DNA from: Jiangella alba
Lineage (GTDB): Bacteria > Actinomycetota > Actinomycetes > Jiangellales > Jiangellaceae
Reading direction: 5' to 3'
Assembly (NCBI RefSeq): GCF_900106035.1
Contig: NZ_FNUC01000003.1
Coordinates: 2,163,501 to 2,227,500 of the forward strand
Length of the DNA stretch: 64,000 nt
The translations under genes were made by a program, and so were the position numbers. Below the pieces are notes generated by a model, which searched no databases, was not told where the DNA came from, and saw only the letters and a list, made by a program, of their open reading frames with translations. Shown piece by piece: positions 8,262-17,532 of the stretch. Position 1 is the first letter of the stretch, and every line of letters begins with the position of its first letter.

Positions 8262-9136
8262 TGGGCGTTCCACTTCTGCGAGAGGCCGTCGGCGATCAGC
8301 GACAGCCCGAGGCCCGCGGCGCAGATGGCCAGGCCGGGGAAGACCGCCAGCCACCAGTGCGTCGTGAAGTACGGCTGGGCGTCGGCGATCATCGTGCCCC
8401 AGTCGGGCGCCGGTGGTGGCACGCCCAGGCCGAGGAAGCCGAGCGCGGTGATGAACAGGATGATGGCGACGGCGTCGGACATCGCGAACGTGACCGGCTG
8501 CGCGATGATGTTGCGCAGGATGTGCCGGCCCAGGATGCGCCGGGTCGGCAGCCCGCTCACCTTCGCCGCGAGCACGTAGTCCATCGACCGTTCCCGCCGC
8601 ACCAGATCCCTGGCCAGCCGGGCGTAGGAGACCCAGCTGACCAGCGTCACCGCCACGATGATCGTGGGGATGCCGGGCCCGAGGATGAACACGAGGGCGA
8701 TCAGGAGGACCATCACGGGGAAGGCGAAGACGACGTTGACGACCCCGGTGACGACGCGGTCGACGATCCCGCCCCGGTACCCGGCGATCGTGCCGACGGC
8801 GACGCCGATCACCAGCGGCAGCAGCACGGCGCCCACGGCGACGAACAGGTCGGTCCGGGCGGCGTACAGCATCCGGGTCAGCACGTCGCGGCCGAGCGCG
8901 TCGGTCCCGAGCGGGTGGCCGTCCGTGCCGGGCGGCGCCAGCGCGTTGGGGATGTCCTGGCGGATCGGGTCCGCCGGCGACAGCACGCCCGCGAGCAGCG
9001 CCGCCAGCATCATGACGCCGATGATGGCCAGGCCGATCGCCAGCGACGTGTCGGCGCCGCGCGACGAGCGGCGGCGGGACCGGCGCTCGTACCACGCCGC
9101 CACACCGGTGCGGGACAGGCTGCTGCTGACGCTCAC
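8258..9136 (-). CDS. Oligopeptide ABC transporter permease (OppC/DppC type)
   Basis: 292 residues from GTG at 9136 (GTGA overlap with the next permease). A basic cytoplasmic N-terminus is followed by one membrane segment, a periplasmic-facing loop containing HPLGTDALGRDVLTRM (a DppC hallmark), then five more hydrophobic segments. The EAA loop that contacts the ATPases is visible in AAKVSGLPTRRILGRHIL. It forms the membrane channel with the OppB-like subunit. Confidence 0.94.
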   Translation of the reverse strand: MSVSSSLSRTGVAAWYERRSRRRSSRGADTSLAIGLAIIGVMMLAALLAGVLSPADPIRQDIPNALAPPGTDGHPLGTDALGRDVLTRMLYAARTDLFVAVGAVLLPLVIGVAVGTIAGYRGGIVDRVVTGVVNVVFAFPVMVLLIALVFILGPGIPTIIVAVTLVSWVSYARLARDLVRRERSMDYVLAAKVSGLPTRRILGRHILRNIIAQPVTFAMSDAVAIILFITALGFLGLGVPPPAPDWGTMIADAQPYFTTHWWLAVFPGLAICAAGLGLSLIADGLSQKWNAQ

Positions 9137-10074
9137 TGGACCTCCACACGGGGGTCGATCAGCGCCTGGGCCAGGTCGCCGAGGATGTTGACGATGACGA
9201 CCAGGACGGCCAGCACCAGCGTGACCGCCTGGACGAGCGGGAAGTCGCGGGCGTCGATGCCGGTCAGCATGAGGTCGCCGAGACCACCCAGGCCGAAGAC
9301 CCGCTCGATCACGAGCGTGCCGCCGATCAGGAAGCTCACGTTCACCGTGAGCACCGTCACCGACGGCGCCAGGGCATTGCGCAGGAGGTGCCGCATCCGG
9401 ATCTGATGCGGCGTCAGCCCCTTCGCTCTCGCGGTGGTCACGAAGTCGGACTCGGTGACCCGCAGCACCTCCGTGCGCAGGCTCCTGACCACGAGCGGAG
9501 TCATCCCGGCGGCGATGGTCAGGCTCGGCAGGAACAGCGACTCGACGTGACCGAGGAAGCCCGGCTCGACCCCGGCGGCCGGCAACAGCAGCCAGTTCAC
9601 CGACACCACCTCGATCAGCACCAGCCCGAGCCAGAAGCCGGGCACACCGAGGCCGACGACCGAGATGACGCGGACCACCCGGTCGCGCAGCGCCGCGGGC
9701 CGCGACGCCGCCCACAGCGCCAGCGGCACGGCGAACACGCAGGCCAGCGCGGCCGCGTACACGATCAGCCACAGGGTGACCGGCAGCCGGGCGGCGATCA
9801 GGTCGCCGGCCGACTGGCCGAAGCGCAGTGACGTGCCGAGGTCGCCGCCGAGGAGCCGCTCCATGAACAGCAGGTACTGCTCGTGCAGCGGCTGGTCCAG
9901 CCCCCACTGGCTGTGCAGCGCGTCGACCGCGTCCGGGGTCGCCCGCGGCCCGAGGGCGGTCTGGGCCGGGTCACCGGGCACCAGATGGATCAGGACGAAG
10001 ACCACCAGCGTCACGCCGAGCAGGACCGGCACGGCCTGCAGCAGGCGGCTGGCGAAGAACCTCGCGAAGGCCAT
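9133..10074 (-). CDS. Oligopeptide ABC transporter permease (OppB/DppB type)
   Basis: 313 residues. The N-terminal FFASRLLQAVPVLLGVTLVV membrane segment and the HLVPGDP motif are typical of DppB permeases. The EAA-type loop ARAKGLTPHQIRMRHLLRNA precedes the last membrane segments. About six membrane helices are visible. It starts 3 nt downstream of the substrate-binding protein stop, so the two are tightly coupled. Confidence 0.94.
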   Translation of the reverse strand: MAFARFFASRLLQAVPVLLGVTLVVFVLIHLVPGDPAQTALGPRATPDAVDALHSQWGLDQPLHEQYLLFMERLLGGDLGTSLRFGQSAGDLIAARLPVTLWLIVYAAALACVFAVPLALWAASRPAALRDRVVRVISVVGLGVPGFWLGLVLIEVVSVNWLLLPAAGVEPGFLGHVESLFLPSLTIAAGMTPLVVRSLRTEVLRVTESDFVTTARAKGLTPHQIRMRHLLRNALAPSVTVLTVNVSFLIGGTLVIERVFGLGGLGDLMLTGIDARDFPLVQAVTLVLAVLVVIVNILGDLAQALIDPRVEVQ

Positions 10075-10077
10075 CGC

Positions 10078-11634
10078 TCACTCCCGGAATCCGGTGTCGG
10101 CCAGCCAGGGGACGCCGGTCATGGGCACCTCGTAGCCGACGACGTCCGCGCGCCAGGCCCAGATCCACGGCTGGTAGCCGAGCACGACCAGGCTGCGGTC
10201 GTCGTACACGATCTGCTGGATCCGCGCGTAGAGGTCGCCGCGGGTCTGCTGGTCGACGGCCTGCTTCGCCTCTTCGAGGAGGGCGGCCACCTCGGCCGTC
10301 TCGCCGCCGGTCCAGAGGGCGTTCAGGTCGACGTAGTAGCCGATGACCTCGAGGGGATCGATGATGTCGCTGGTCATCGTGAAGAGCGTGGCGTCGTAGC
10401 GGCCCGCGCCGACCTCGGCGAGCACGGTCGCGCCGTCGAGTTGCTCGATGGTCACGTCGAAGCCGGCGTCCTCGAGGTTCTCCTGGATGATCTGCGCGGT
10501 CAGGTTCGCGTACGTCCCGCCCGCGGCGACCGAGAGGGTGAAGTCGCGGTCCGCGCCGTCGGCGACCGCCTCGTCGAGCAGCTCCGCCGCCCGTTCGGGG
10601 TCGTGCTCGACCGGCTCGAGCGACTCGTCGTGGTAGTTCAGGGCGGGCGCGAGGAAGGCGCCACCGAGCTCGCCCACGCCGCCGCCCGCCGCTTCCAGGA
10701 TGTTGGCGCGGTGGATCGCGCGGTCGACGGCCTCGCGGACCCGCGGGTCGGCGAAGGCGTCGGACTCCTGGTTGAGCAGCAGGTAGTTCGGGAACGCCAT
10801 GGCGAACTCGCCGACGACCGTGGCCGCCCCGTCGTCCAGCGCCTCCAGCTGCGGGCGGGGCGGCGTCGCGATGATGTCGAGATCGCCGCCGCGCAGCTGC
10901 TGGGTCCGGTTGCTGTCGCTGGGCACCGCCTCGAAGACGACGCTGTCGAGGTAGGGGCGCCCGGGCACCCAGTACGACTCGTTGCGCACCAGCGTGATGC
11001 GCTGCCCGCTGGTCCACGACTCCAGCCGGAACGGCCCGGTGCCGATCGGGTGCTGCGAGAACTCCTCCGGGGTCATGCCGGCGAGGTCCGCGGGCACGAC
11101 CGGGGCGAACGGCAGCGAGAGGCTGGCCTCCAGCGCGGGGGACGGCGCCGACGTCGTGACCACGACGGTCGACGGCGAGGTCGCCTCGACCGTCTCGATC
11201 TCGGCGAACATCGACACCCAGGCCTCCGACTGCCGCACCGTCTCGATGCTGTAGACGACGTCGTCGGCGGTCATCGGCGTGCCGTCGGAGAACGTGATGC
11301 CCTCGTGGAGGCGGAACGTCCAGGTGGTGAAGTCGGCGTTCGCCTGGCTGCTCTCGACCAGCCAGGGCACGACCTCGCCGTTCTCGTCGGTCCGGAACAG
11401 GGTCTCGAGGATCTGGGCGAAGACGTGGGCCGAGTTGTTGTCGATCGCCGTGTAGGGGTTCAGCCCGAGCGCCTCGCGCTCGCCGGCGATGTGCAGCGTG
11501 CCACCGGTCGCCGGCGTCGCCGTCGGGCCGGCCGAGACCGGTTCCGCGGCCTCGCCGGCCGAGCACGACGCGAGGGCCAGGACGGCCGTGGCCGCGGCCA
11601 GGACTGTGCGTGCCTGCCGTGCGACGTGGATCAC
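10078..11634 (-). CDS. Peptide ABC transporter substrate-binding lipoprotein (SBP family 5)
   Basis: 518 residues. A lipoprotein signal peptide ends in lipobox LASC with Cys24. The mature protein matches the family-5 (DppA/OppA) layout, including the 'W-T-F-R-L-H-E-G-I-T-F-S-D-G-T-P-M-T-A-D-D-V' block characteristic of these receptors. It captures oligopeptides outside the cell for the two permeases. GTG at 11634 is preceded by GGAAGGAAGA. It is the first gene of the leftward operon, so the promoter should lie in 11635-11827. Confidence 0.94.
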   Translation of the reverse strand: MIHVARQARTVLAAATAVLALASCSAGEAAEPVSAGPTATPATGGTLHIAGEREALGLNPYTAIDNNSAHVFAQILETLFRTDENGEVVPWLVESSQANADFTTWTFRLHEGITFSDGTPMTADDVVYSIETVRQSEAWVSMFAEIETVEATSPSTVVVTTSAPSPALEASLSLPFAPVVPADLAGMTPEEFSQHPIGTGPFRLESWTSGQRITLVRNESYWVPGRPYLDSVVFEAVPSDSNRTQQLRGGDLDIIATPPRPQLEALDDGAATVVGEFAMAFPNYLLLNQESDAFADPRVREAVDRAIHRANILEAAGGGVGELGGAFLAPALNYHDESLEPVEHDPERAAELLDEAVADGADRDFTLSVAAGGTYANLTAQIIQENLEDAGFDVTIEQLDGATVLAEVGAGRYDATLFTMTSDIIDPLEVIGYYVDLNALWTGGETAEVAALLEEAKQAVDQQTRGDLYARIQQIVYDDRSLVVLGYQPWIWAWRADVVGYEVPMTGVPWLADTGFRE

Positions 11635-11667
11635 TCTTCCTTCCCAGGGGCAGCCGGTTGAGGCCGT

Positions 11668-11680
11668 TCTAGTGCCTAGA
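11668..11680. promoter_or_regulatory. Palindromic candidate operator in the divergent control region
   Basis: TCTAG-TGC-CTAGA is a perfect 5-3-5 inverted repeat. It lies 34 bp before the leftward operon start and within the 193-bp region shared with the rightward hydrolase operon (11635-11827). GntR-type regulators bind short palindromes of this kind, and the operon ends with a GntR gene. The link is inferred from position only. Confidence 0.35.
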
Positions 11681-11827
11681 GGACAGAGTCGATCTGGGCA
11701 TAATTCACTATCAAGAAGCCCCCGTCAACGGTGCATGTGCCGTCACCGGGTAGTTCGGGTGAGGCCTAGCGTGGTCGCTTTGGTTGGGGTAATCTGCGCC
11801 TACTTCATTAGGTGGAAGGAAGCGCCA

Positions 11828-12946
11828 TTGAGTGCCGTCGACCTCCCCGGCCTGGTGGCCGGCATCGAGAAGGACGCCGAGGAGTACCTCTCCACCCGCG
11901 ACGAGGCCACGCTGATGGTCGGCCTGTCCGTGCGGGGCGAGCGTCGGGTTCGCAGCTTCCGGTCGCCGGGCGCCGAGCAGGCCCGGCTGCCCGACGCCGA
12001 CACCATCTACGAGATCGGATCCGTGTCCAAGGTCTTCTCCACCACGGTCCTCGCCGCGCTGGAGGCCCAGGGGCTGATCGCCCTGGACGACCCGATCGCC
12101 GCGCACCTCCCGAAGGAGCTCCGGCTGCCGGAGCACATCGCGTCGATCACGATCGAGCAGCTCGCCACGCACAACTCCGGGCTCGGCTCCGTCGGGGCGA
12201 TCCACCAGGCGTTCATCGACGAGGAGCTGCGGGGCACCGAGCCGCCGTTCGCGGCGTACACCCACTACCTGCGCTACAAGAAGGAACACCTCTACGCCGA
12301 CCTCGAGACCGCCGAGCTGGTCTACCCGACCGGACAGGGCTGGACCTACTCGGTCATCGGCATGGGCACGCTCGGCCACATCCTGGAGCTGGTGGCCGGC
12401 AGGCCGTACGAGGAACTGCTGAAGGAGACGGTCTGCGCGCCGCTGGGGCTGGCCGACACCGGCTACACGCTCTCCCCGGAACAGCAGGGCCGGGTGATGC
12501 ACGCCTATGACGCCACCGGGCAGCCGTGCCCGAACTGGTACCACGACGTCATGCTCCCGCAGGGCGGGCTGCGCTCGACCATGACCGACCTGCTGACGTT
12601 CGTGGAGGCCAACCTCGCGGCCGGCGCCGAGGACGGCGGGCCGGTGCTGTCCCGGGCCATGCGACGCGCCCGCGAGCAGTACTTCGCCGTGCCCGGCGGG
12701 TTCACCATGCCCGACGGGAGCGACGTGCCCGACTTCGTCCAAGGGCTGGGCTGGCGCGGGCTGACGCACCCGGAGGGCCTGGCCTGGTGGCACGGCGGGA
12801 CGACGCTGTTCTACCTCGCGTCCGCCGGCGTCGACGACCGCGCCGGCGTCGGCGTCGCCACGGTGTACTCCGGCCGCCGGGCGCTCGTCGAGCGCGACGA
12901 GCTGCATGCCCTCGAGCGGGAGTGGTTCCTCCGCGCCTGTCAGTAG
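11828..12946 (+). CDS. Serine hydrolase, class-C beta-lactamase / D-aminopeptidase fold
   Basis: 372 residues if translated from TTG at 11828, which follows GGAAGGAAG by about 6 nt. The frame is open further upstream but without a comparable RBS. The nucleophile motif SVSK (Ser65, Lys68) lies in EIGSVSKVFSTT. A YSVIGMG segment occupies the Tyr-x-Asn position, and WWHGGTT is the third (KTG-like) box. There is no signal peptide, so a cytoplasmic esterase or D-peptidase is more likely than a secreted beta-lactamase. It leads the operon containing two S9 peptidases and a DUF885 protein. Confidence 0.88.
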   Translation: MSAVDLPGLVAGIEKDAEEYLSTRDEATLMVGLSVRGERRVRSFRSPGAEQARLPDADTIYEIGSVSKVFSTTVLAALEAQGLIALDDPIAAHLPKELRLPEHIASITIEQLATHNSGLGSVGAIHQAFIDEELRGTEPPFAAYTHYLRYKKEHLYADLETAELVYPTGQGWTYSVIGMGTLGHILELVAGRPYEELLKETVCAPLGLADTGYTLSPEQQGRVMHAYDATGQPCPNWYHDVMLPQGGLRSTMTDLLTFVEANLAAGAEDGGPVLSRAMRRAREQYFAVPGGFTMPDGSDVPDFVQGLGWRGLTHPEGLAWWHGGTTLFYLASAGVDDRAGVGVATVYSGRRALVERDELHALEREWFLRACQ

Positions 12947-12968
12947 CCGAAGCTTCCCGAGGAGAGCC

Positions 12969-15236
12969 GTGACGACGACCGATCTCGCCGCCCGCTACGC
13001 CAGGGCCGAGGCCCTGCTGCCACACCACCTCCGGGGGCTGATCACCTCGCCCCAGGTGCGGCCGGAGTGGATCCCGGACACCGACACGTTCTGGTATCGC
13101 AACGTTACGAGCGACGGGGCCGAGTTCGTCCTCGTAGACGCGGAGACCGCGTGCAGGCGGCCGGCGTTCGACCACGAACGCGTGGCCGCCGCGCTCGGCG
13201 GCGTGCTGGGGGAGGAGGCGGACCCGGCGGCGCTGCCGTTCGACGCGATCGAGCCGCGTGACGGCGCGGTGCGGGTGGCCGTCGGGGAGCAGCTGATCGA
13301 GATCTCCCTCGACGACTACACCGCGACCCGGCTCGGCCCGATCCGGCCGGGCGAGGCGCCGTCGCCGGACGGGCGCTGGGCCGTGGTCCAGCGCGACCAC
13401 GACCTGTACCTGCGCGACACCGTCGCGGACACCGAGCGCCGGCTCACCACCGACGGCGTGGACGGTCACGCCTACGGCGGGATGAACGACCAGGTCGCGG
13501 CACTGGTGATGCAGGAGAACCTCGGCTTCACCCAGCCGCCGCTGGTCGTGTGGTCGCCGGACTCCACCCGGTTCATCACGCACCGGCTGGACCAGCGCGG
13601 CCTCGACTTCATGCACCTCGTCCGCTCCGCGCCGTTCGACGGCGGCCGCCCGACGCTGCTGTCGTACCGCTACGGGCTGCCCGGCGACGAGAATCTGCCC
13701 ACCGCGGAGTTCTTCGTCTTCGACGCGGCCAGCGGCGAGTCGGTCCAGGCGAAGTCCGAACCGATCTTCATGCCGTTCGTCCCGGCCATCGCCTACGGCT
13801 GGGTGTGGTGGAGCGACGACGGGTCGGCCGTCCACTGGCTGGCCAACGACCGCGGCGACCACCACGTCGGCCTCTACCGCCTCGACCCGGACACCGGTGC
13901 GGTGAGCCTGCTGGTCGAGGAGAGCAGCGACTCGCAGATTCTCTACGGCCCGCAGCAGATGGATCGCAACGTCCGCACGCTCTCGACCGGCGAGGTGCTG
14001 TGGTGGTCGCAGCGCTCCGGCTGGGGGCACCTCTACCGCTACGGTGCCGACGGGACGGTCACGACGCTCACCTCAGGCGACTGGCTGGTGCGCGACGTCG
14101 TGTCGATCGACGAGGACGCCCGCCGGGTCGTGTTCACCGGCGCCGGGCGCGAACCGGGCTCCGACCCGTACCTGCGGGAGCTGTACTCGGTGTCGCTCGA
14201 CGGCGGCGACATCACGGCCATCACCGCCGACGGCCTCGACCATGACCCGCGTCCGTCGCCCTCCGGCCGGTACGTCGTCGATGTCGCCGCCCGCTGGGAC
14301 GTGCCGGCAGTGTCGGTGCTGCGCGACCGGACCGGCGCCGTGGTGCTCGAACTGGAGCGGGCCGACGCCTCCGCGCTCGCCGCGACCGGCTGGAGCGCGC
14401 CGGAGCGTGCCTTGGTGAAGGCCGCCGACGGCGAGACCGACCTGTACTGCGCGGTCTACCGGCCGCACGACCTCGACCCGGACCGGACCTACCCCGTCCT
14501 CGACTGCGTCTACCCGGGACCGCAGATGTCCTGCGCCCCGCTGCGCTTCCCGCTGTCCGGCGGCCCGAACGTCGGCGCGTCGATGGCGTTCAACGTTCCG
14601 GAGAGCTTCGCCGCGCTCGGGTTCGTCGTCGTGGTCGTGGACGGGCGGGGCAGCGCCATGCGCTCCCGAGCCTTCCAGGACCAGGCCCGCGTGGCCGGCG
14701 GCACCGCCTTCGTCGACGACCACGTCACCGCGATCCGGCAGCTCGCCGCGGCGCGCCCCTGGATGGACCTGGACCGGGTCGGGATCTACGGGTACTCGGC
14801 GGGCGGGTACGCGTCGGCCCGGGCGCTGCTGCAGGCGCCGGACTTCTACCAGGTCGCGGTGTCGTCGGGCGGCAACCACGACAACCGCATCAACCACTCC
14901 TGGTGGGGCGAGAAGTACTTCGGCCTGACCGGCGACTTCGACTTCGCCGCGCAGGCGAACGCGTCGCTGGCCGAGGACCTCACGGGCCGGCTGCTGCTCG
15001 TCCACGGCGAGATGGACGACAACGCCACGCCGCACGGCACGATGCGCCTGGTCGACGCATTGATCAGGGCCAACAAGGACTTCGACCTGCTCATCGTGCC
15101 GAACGCCGACCACCACATGATGGTGAACCGGGCGTACTTCCTGCGCCGCCGGTGGGACTACTTCGTGCGGCATCTGATGGGCTCGGCGCCGCCGCCGTAC
15201 CGCGTCGGGGACGTCCCGATCGAGGTCTACCGGTGA
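12969..15236 (+). CDS. S9 family peptidase (DPP-IV-like), paralogue 2
   Basis: 755 residues from GTG at 12969, after GAGGAG. It is strongly similar throughout to the genes at 258 and 15233; the N-terminus shares AARYARAEALLPHH with both. The beta-propeller is followed by the hydrolase domain with Ser610 in YGYSAGG, the Asp in HGEMDDN and the His in NADHH. The nucleophile context is GYSAGG here and GHSAGG or GHSGGG in the other two, which may reflect a different substrate preference. The stop overlaps the GTG of the next S9 gene (GTGA). Cytoplasmic peptide breakdown is expected. Confidence 0.92.
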   Translation: MTTTDLAARYARAEALLPHHLRGLITSPQVRPEWIPDTDTFWYRNVTSDGAEFVLVDAETACRRPAFDHERVAAALGGVLGEEADPAALPFDAIEPRDGAVRVAVGEQLIEISLDDYTATRLGPIRPGEAPSPDGRWAVVQRDHDLYLRDTVADTERRLTTDGVDGHAYGGMNDQVAALVMQENLGFTQPPLVVWSPDSTRFITHRLDQRGLDFMHLVRSAPFDGGRPTLLSYRYGLPGDENLPTAEFFVFDAASGESVQAKSEPIFMPFVPAIAYGWVWWSDDGSAVHWLANDRGDHHVGLYRLDPDTGAVSLLVEESSDSQILYGPQQMDRNVRTLSTGEVLWWSQRSGWGHLYRYGADGTVTTLTSGDWLVRDVVSIDEDARRVVFTGAGREPGSDPYLRELYSVSLDGGDITAITADGLDHDPRPSPSGRYVVDVAARWDVPAVSVLRDRTGAVVLELERADASALAATGWSAPERALVKAADGETDLYCAVYRPHDLDPDRTYPVLDCVYPGPQMSCAPLRFPLSGGPNVGASMAFNVPESFAALGFVVVVVDGRGSAMRSRAFQDQARVAGGTAFVDDHVTAIRQLAAARPWMDLDRVGIYGYSAGGYASARALLQAPDFYQVAVSSGGNHDNRINHSWWGEKYFGLTGDFDFAAQANASLAEDLTGRLLLVHGEMDDNATPHGTMRLVDALIRANKDFDLLIVPNADHHMMVNRAYFLRRRWDYFVRHLMGSAPPPYRVGDVPIEVYR

Positions 15237-17527
15237 CCGGGCCCGGGGAGGACTCCGCGACCCTCGAGCTCGCCGCGCGCTACGCCAGGGCCGAGGCCCT
15301 GCTGCCGCACCACCTGAAGGAGCTGGTCCACACCCCGCGGGTGACGCCGAACTGGATCGCCGGCACCGAGACGTTCTGGTACCGGACCCGGACGGCGACG
15401 GGTGTGCGGTTCGTGGTCGTCGACGCCGAGGCGGGCACGAAGCAGCCGGCGTTCGACCACGAGCGGCTGGCCCGCGCCCTCGCCGACGTGCTGCGCGAGG
15501 AGGTCGACCCGGCCGAGCCGCCGTTCTTCTCCGTCGACCTGCTGCTCGACGGCGTGGTGCGCGTGGTCGTCGGGGGGCGGCGGGTCGAGGTCGCGCTGGA
15601 CGACTACACGGCCACGGTCCTCGGCCCGGCCCGCCCGGGCGAGACGCCGTCGCCGGACGGGCGCTGGGCCGTGGGGATCCGCGACCACGACCTCTACCTG
15701 CGCGACACCGCCACGGACGAGGTGCGCCGGCTCACCACCGACGGCGTCGAGGCGTACGACTACGCGACGATGACCGACTCCAGCGCCGCCCTGGTGATGC
15801 AGGAGAACCTCGGCTTCACCATGCCACCGCTCGTCGCCTGGTCACCGGACTCCACCCGATTCGTCACCCACCGGCTCGACCAGCGCTCCGTCGGGCTCAT
15901 GCACCTGCTGCGCTCCTCCCCGCCGGGAGGCGGGCGGCCGGAGCCGCTGACCTACCGCTACGCCGTCGTGGGCGACGAAGAGGTCCCGACCACGGAGTTC
16001 CTCGTGTTCGAGGCCGCGACGGGCGCCGTGACGCCGGCCAGGTGCGAGCCGATCCTGGCCCCGCTCGTCCCCGCCATCCCGTACGACCAGCTGTGGTGGA
16101 GCGCGGACGGTGCGACGGTCCACTTCCTCTCCAGCGACCGTGGCGACCACCTCGTCCGCCTGCACGAGCTCGACCCCGGGACCGGTGCGGTCACCGTGCT
16201 CGTCGAGGAGACCAGCACGTCGCACATCCTGTACGGCCCGCAGCAGCAGGACACCAACATCCGGGTCCTGTCCACGGGGGAGGTGCTGTGGTGGTCGCAG
16301 CGCAGCGGGTACGGCCACCTCTACCGGTACGGCCGCGACGGCTCGGTCACGACCCTGACCTCCGGTGACTGGTCGGTGCGCCACGTCGTGTCGATCGACG
16401 AGGAAGCCCGCCGGGTCGTGTTCACCGGCGCCGGGCGCGAGCCGGGGTCGGACCCGTACCTGCAGGAGCTGTACTCGGTGCCGCTCGACGGCGGCGAGCT
16501 CACCGCGATCACGTCCGACGGTCACGATCACGACTGCGTGCCGTCGCCGTCGGGACGGTTCCTCGTCGACAACGCCTCGCGGTACGACGTGGAGACCGTG
16601 TCGGTGCTGCGCGACCGCTCCGGCGCCGTCGTGCTGGAGCTGGAGCGGGCCGACGCGTCCGCCCTCTACGCGGCCGGCTGGACGCCTCCGGAGCGGGCGG
16701 TGGTGAAGGCGGCCGACGGCGTCACCGACGTCTACTGCGCGATCTACCGTCCGCACGGCTTCGACCCGTCGGCCAGGTACCCCGTGGTCGAGGAGATCTA
16801 CCCGGGCCCGCAGATCTCCACCGCGCCGCTGCGCTTCCCGCTGTCCGGCGGCGTCCTGACGGGGGAGCGCAACGCCGCGGGCTTCGCCGCGCTCGGTTTC
16901 GTCGTCGTGGCGGTCGACGGCCGGGGGTCCGCGCTGCGCGGCCAGGCGTTCCAGGACGCCGCGCGGCTCGGCGACGACGGCTACGTCCACGACCACGTCG
17001 CGGCGATCCAGCAGCTCGCCCGGACCCGTCCGTGGATGGACCTGGACCGGGTCGGCATCTTCGGCCACTCGGCCGGCGGCTACGCCTCGACCAGGTGCAT
17101 GCTCCGTGCGCCGGAGTTCTACAAGGTGGCGGTGTCGTCGGCCGGGAACCACGACAACCGGCTCAACCACGCCTGGTGGGGCGAGAAGTTCTTCGGCCTC
17201 GAGGACGACTTCGACTTCGCCGGCCAGGCCAACGAGACCCATGCCGGGCAGTTGGCCGGCAAGCTGCTGCTGGTGCACGGCGAGATGGACGACAACGCCA
17301 CGCCGCACGGCACGATGCGCCTGGTCGACGCCCTGATCAAGGCGAACAAGGACTTCGACCTGCTGATCGTCCCCAACGCCGACCACCGACTGATGATCGG
17401 CACCGCATACTGGCTGCGGCGCCGCTGGGACTTCTTCGTCCAGCACCTGATGGGCGCGGCGCCGCCCGCGTACCGGATCGCCGACATCCCCGCCGACCCC
17501 GAACTGCTCGCTGCGTACGGAGGCTGA
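15233..17527 (+). CDS. S9 family peptidase (DPP-IV-like), paralogue 3
   Basis: 764 residues, translationally coupled to paralogue 2 through a GTGA overlap. The fold and motifs are the same: propeller strands WSPDSTRF and GHLYRYG, then the hydrolase with Ser613 in GHSAGG, the Asp in HGEMDDN and the His in NADHR. The tandem arrangement with paralogue 2 indicates a local duplication. Paralogue 1 is about 13 kb away on the other side of the transporter operon. The tail PAYRIADIP is shared with paralogue 1 but absent from paralogue 2, so paralogues 1 and 3 may be the closer pair at that end. Confidence 0.92.
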   Translation: MTGPGEDSATLELAARYARAEALLPHHLKELVHTPRVTPNWIAGTETFWYRTRTATGVRFVVVDAEAGTKQPAFDHERLARALADVLREEVDPAEPPFFSVDLLLDGVVRVVVGGRRVEVALDDYTATVLGPARPGETPSPDGRWAVGIRDHDLYLRDTATDEVRRLTTDGVEAYDYATMTDSSAALVMQENLGFTMPPLVAWSPDSTRFVTHRLDQRSVGLMHLLRSSPPGGGRPEPLTYRYAVVGDEEVPTTEFLVFEAATGAVTPARCEPILAPLVPAIPYDQLWWSADGATVHFLSSDRGDHLVRLHELDPGTGAVTVLVEETSTSHILYGPQQQDTNIRVLSTGEVLWWSQRSGYGHLYRYGRDGSVTTLTSGDWSVRHVVSIDEEARRVVFTGAGREPGSDPYLQELYSVPLDGGELTAITSDGHDHDCVPSPSGRFLVDNASRYDVETVSVLRDRSGAVVLELERADASALYAAGWTPPERAVVKAADGVTDVYCAIYRPHGFDPSARYPVVEEIYPGPQISTAPLRFPLSGGVLTGERNAAGFAALGFVVVAVDGRGSALRGQAFQDAARLGDDGYVHDHVAAIQQLARTRPWMDLDRVGIFGHSAGGYASTRCMLRAPEFYKVAVSSAGNHDNRLNHAWWGEKFFGLEDDFDFAGQANETHAGQLAGKLLLVHGEMDDNATPHGTMRLVDALIKANKDFDLLIVPNADHRLMIGTAYWLRRRWDFFVQHLMGAAPPAYRIADIPADPELLAAYGG

Positions 17528-17532
17528 ACGTC

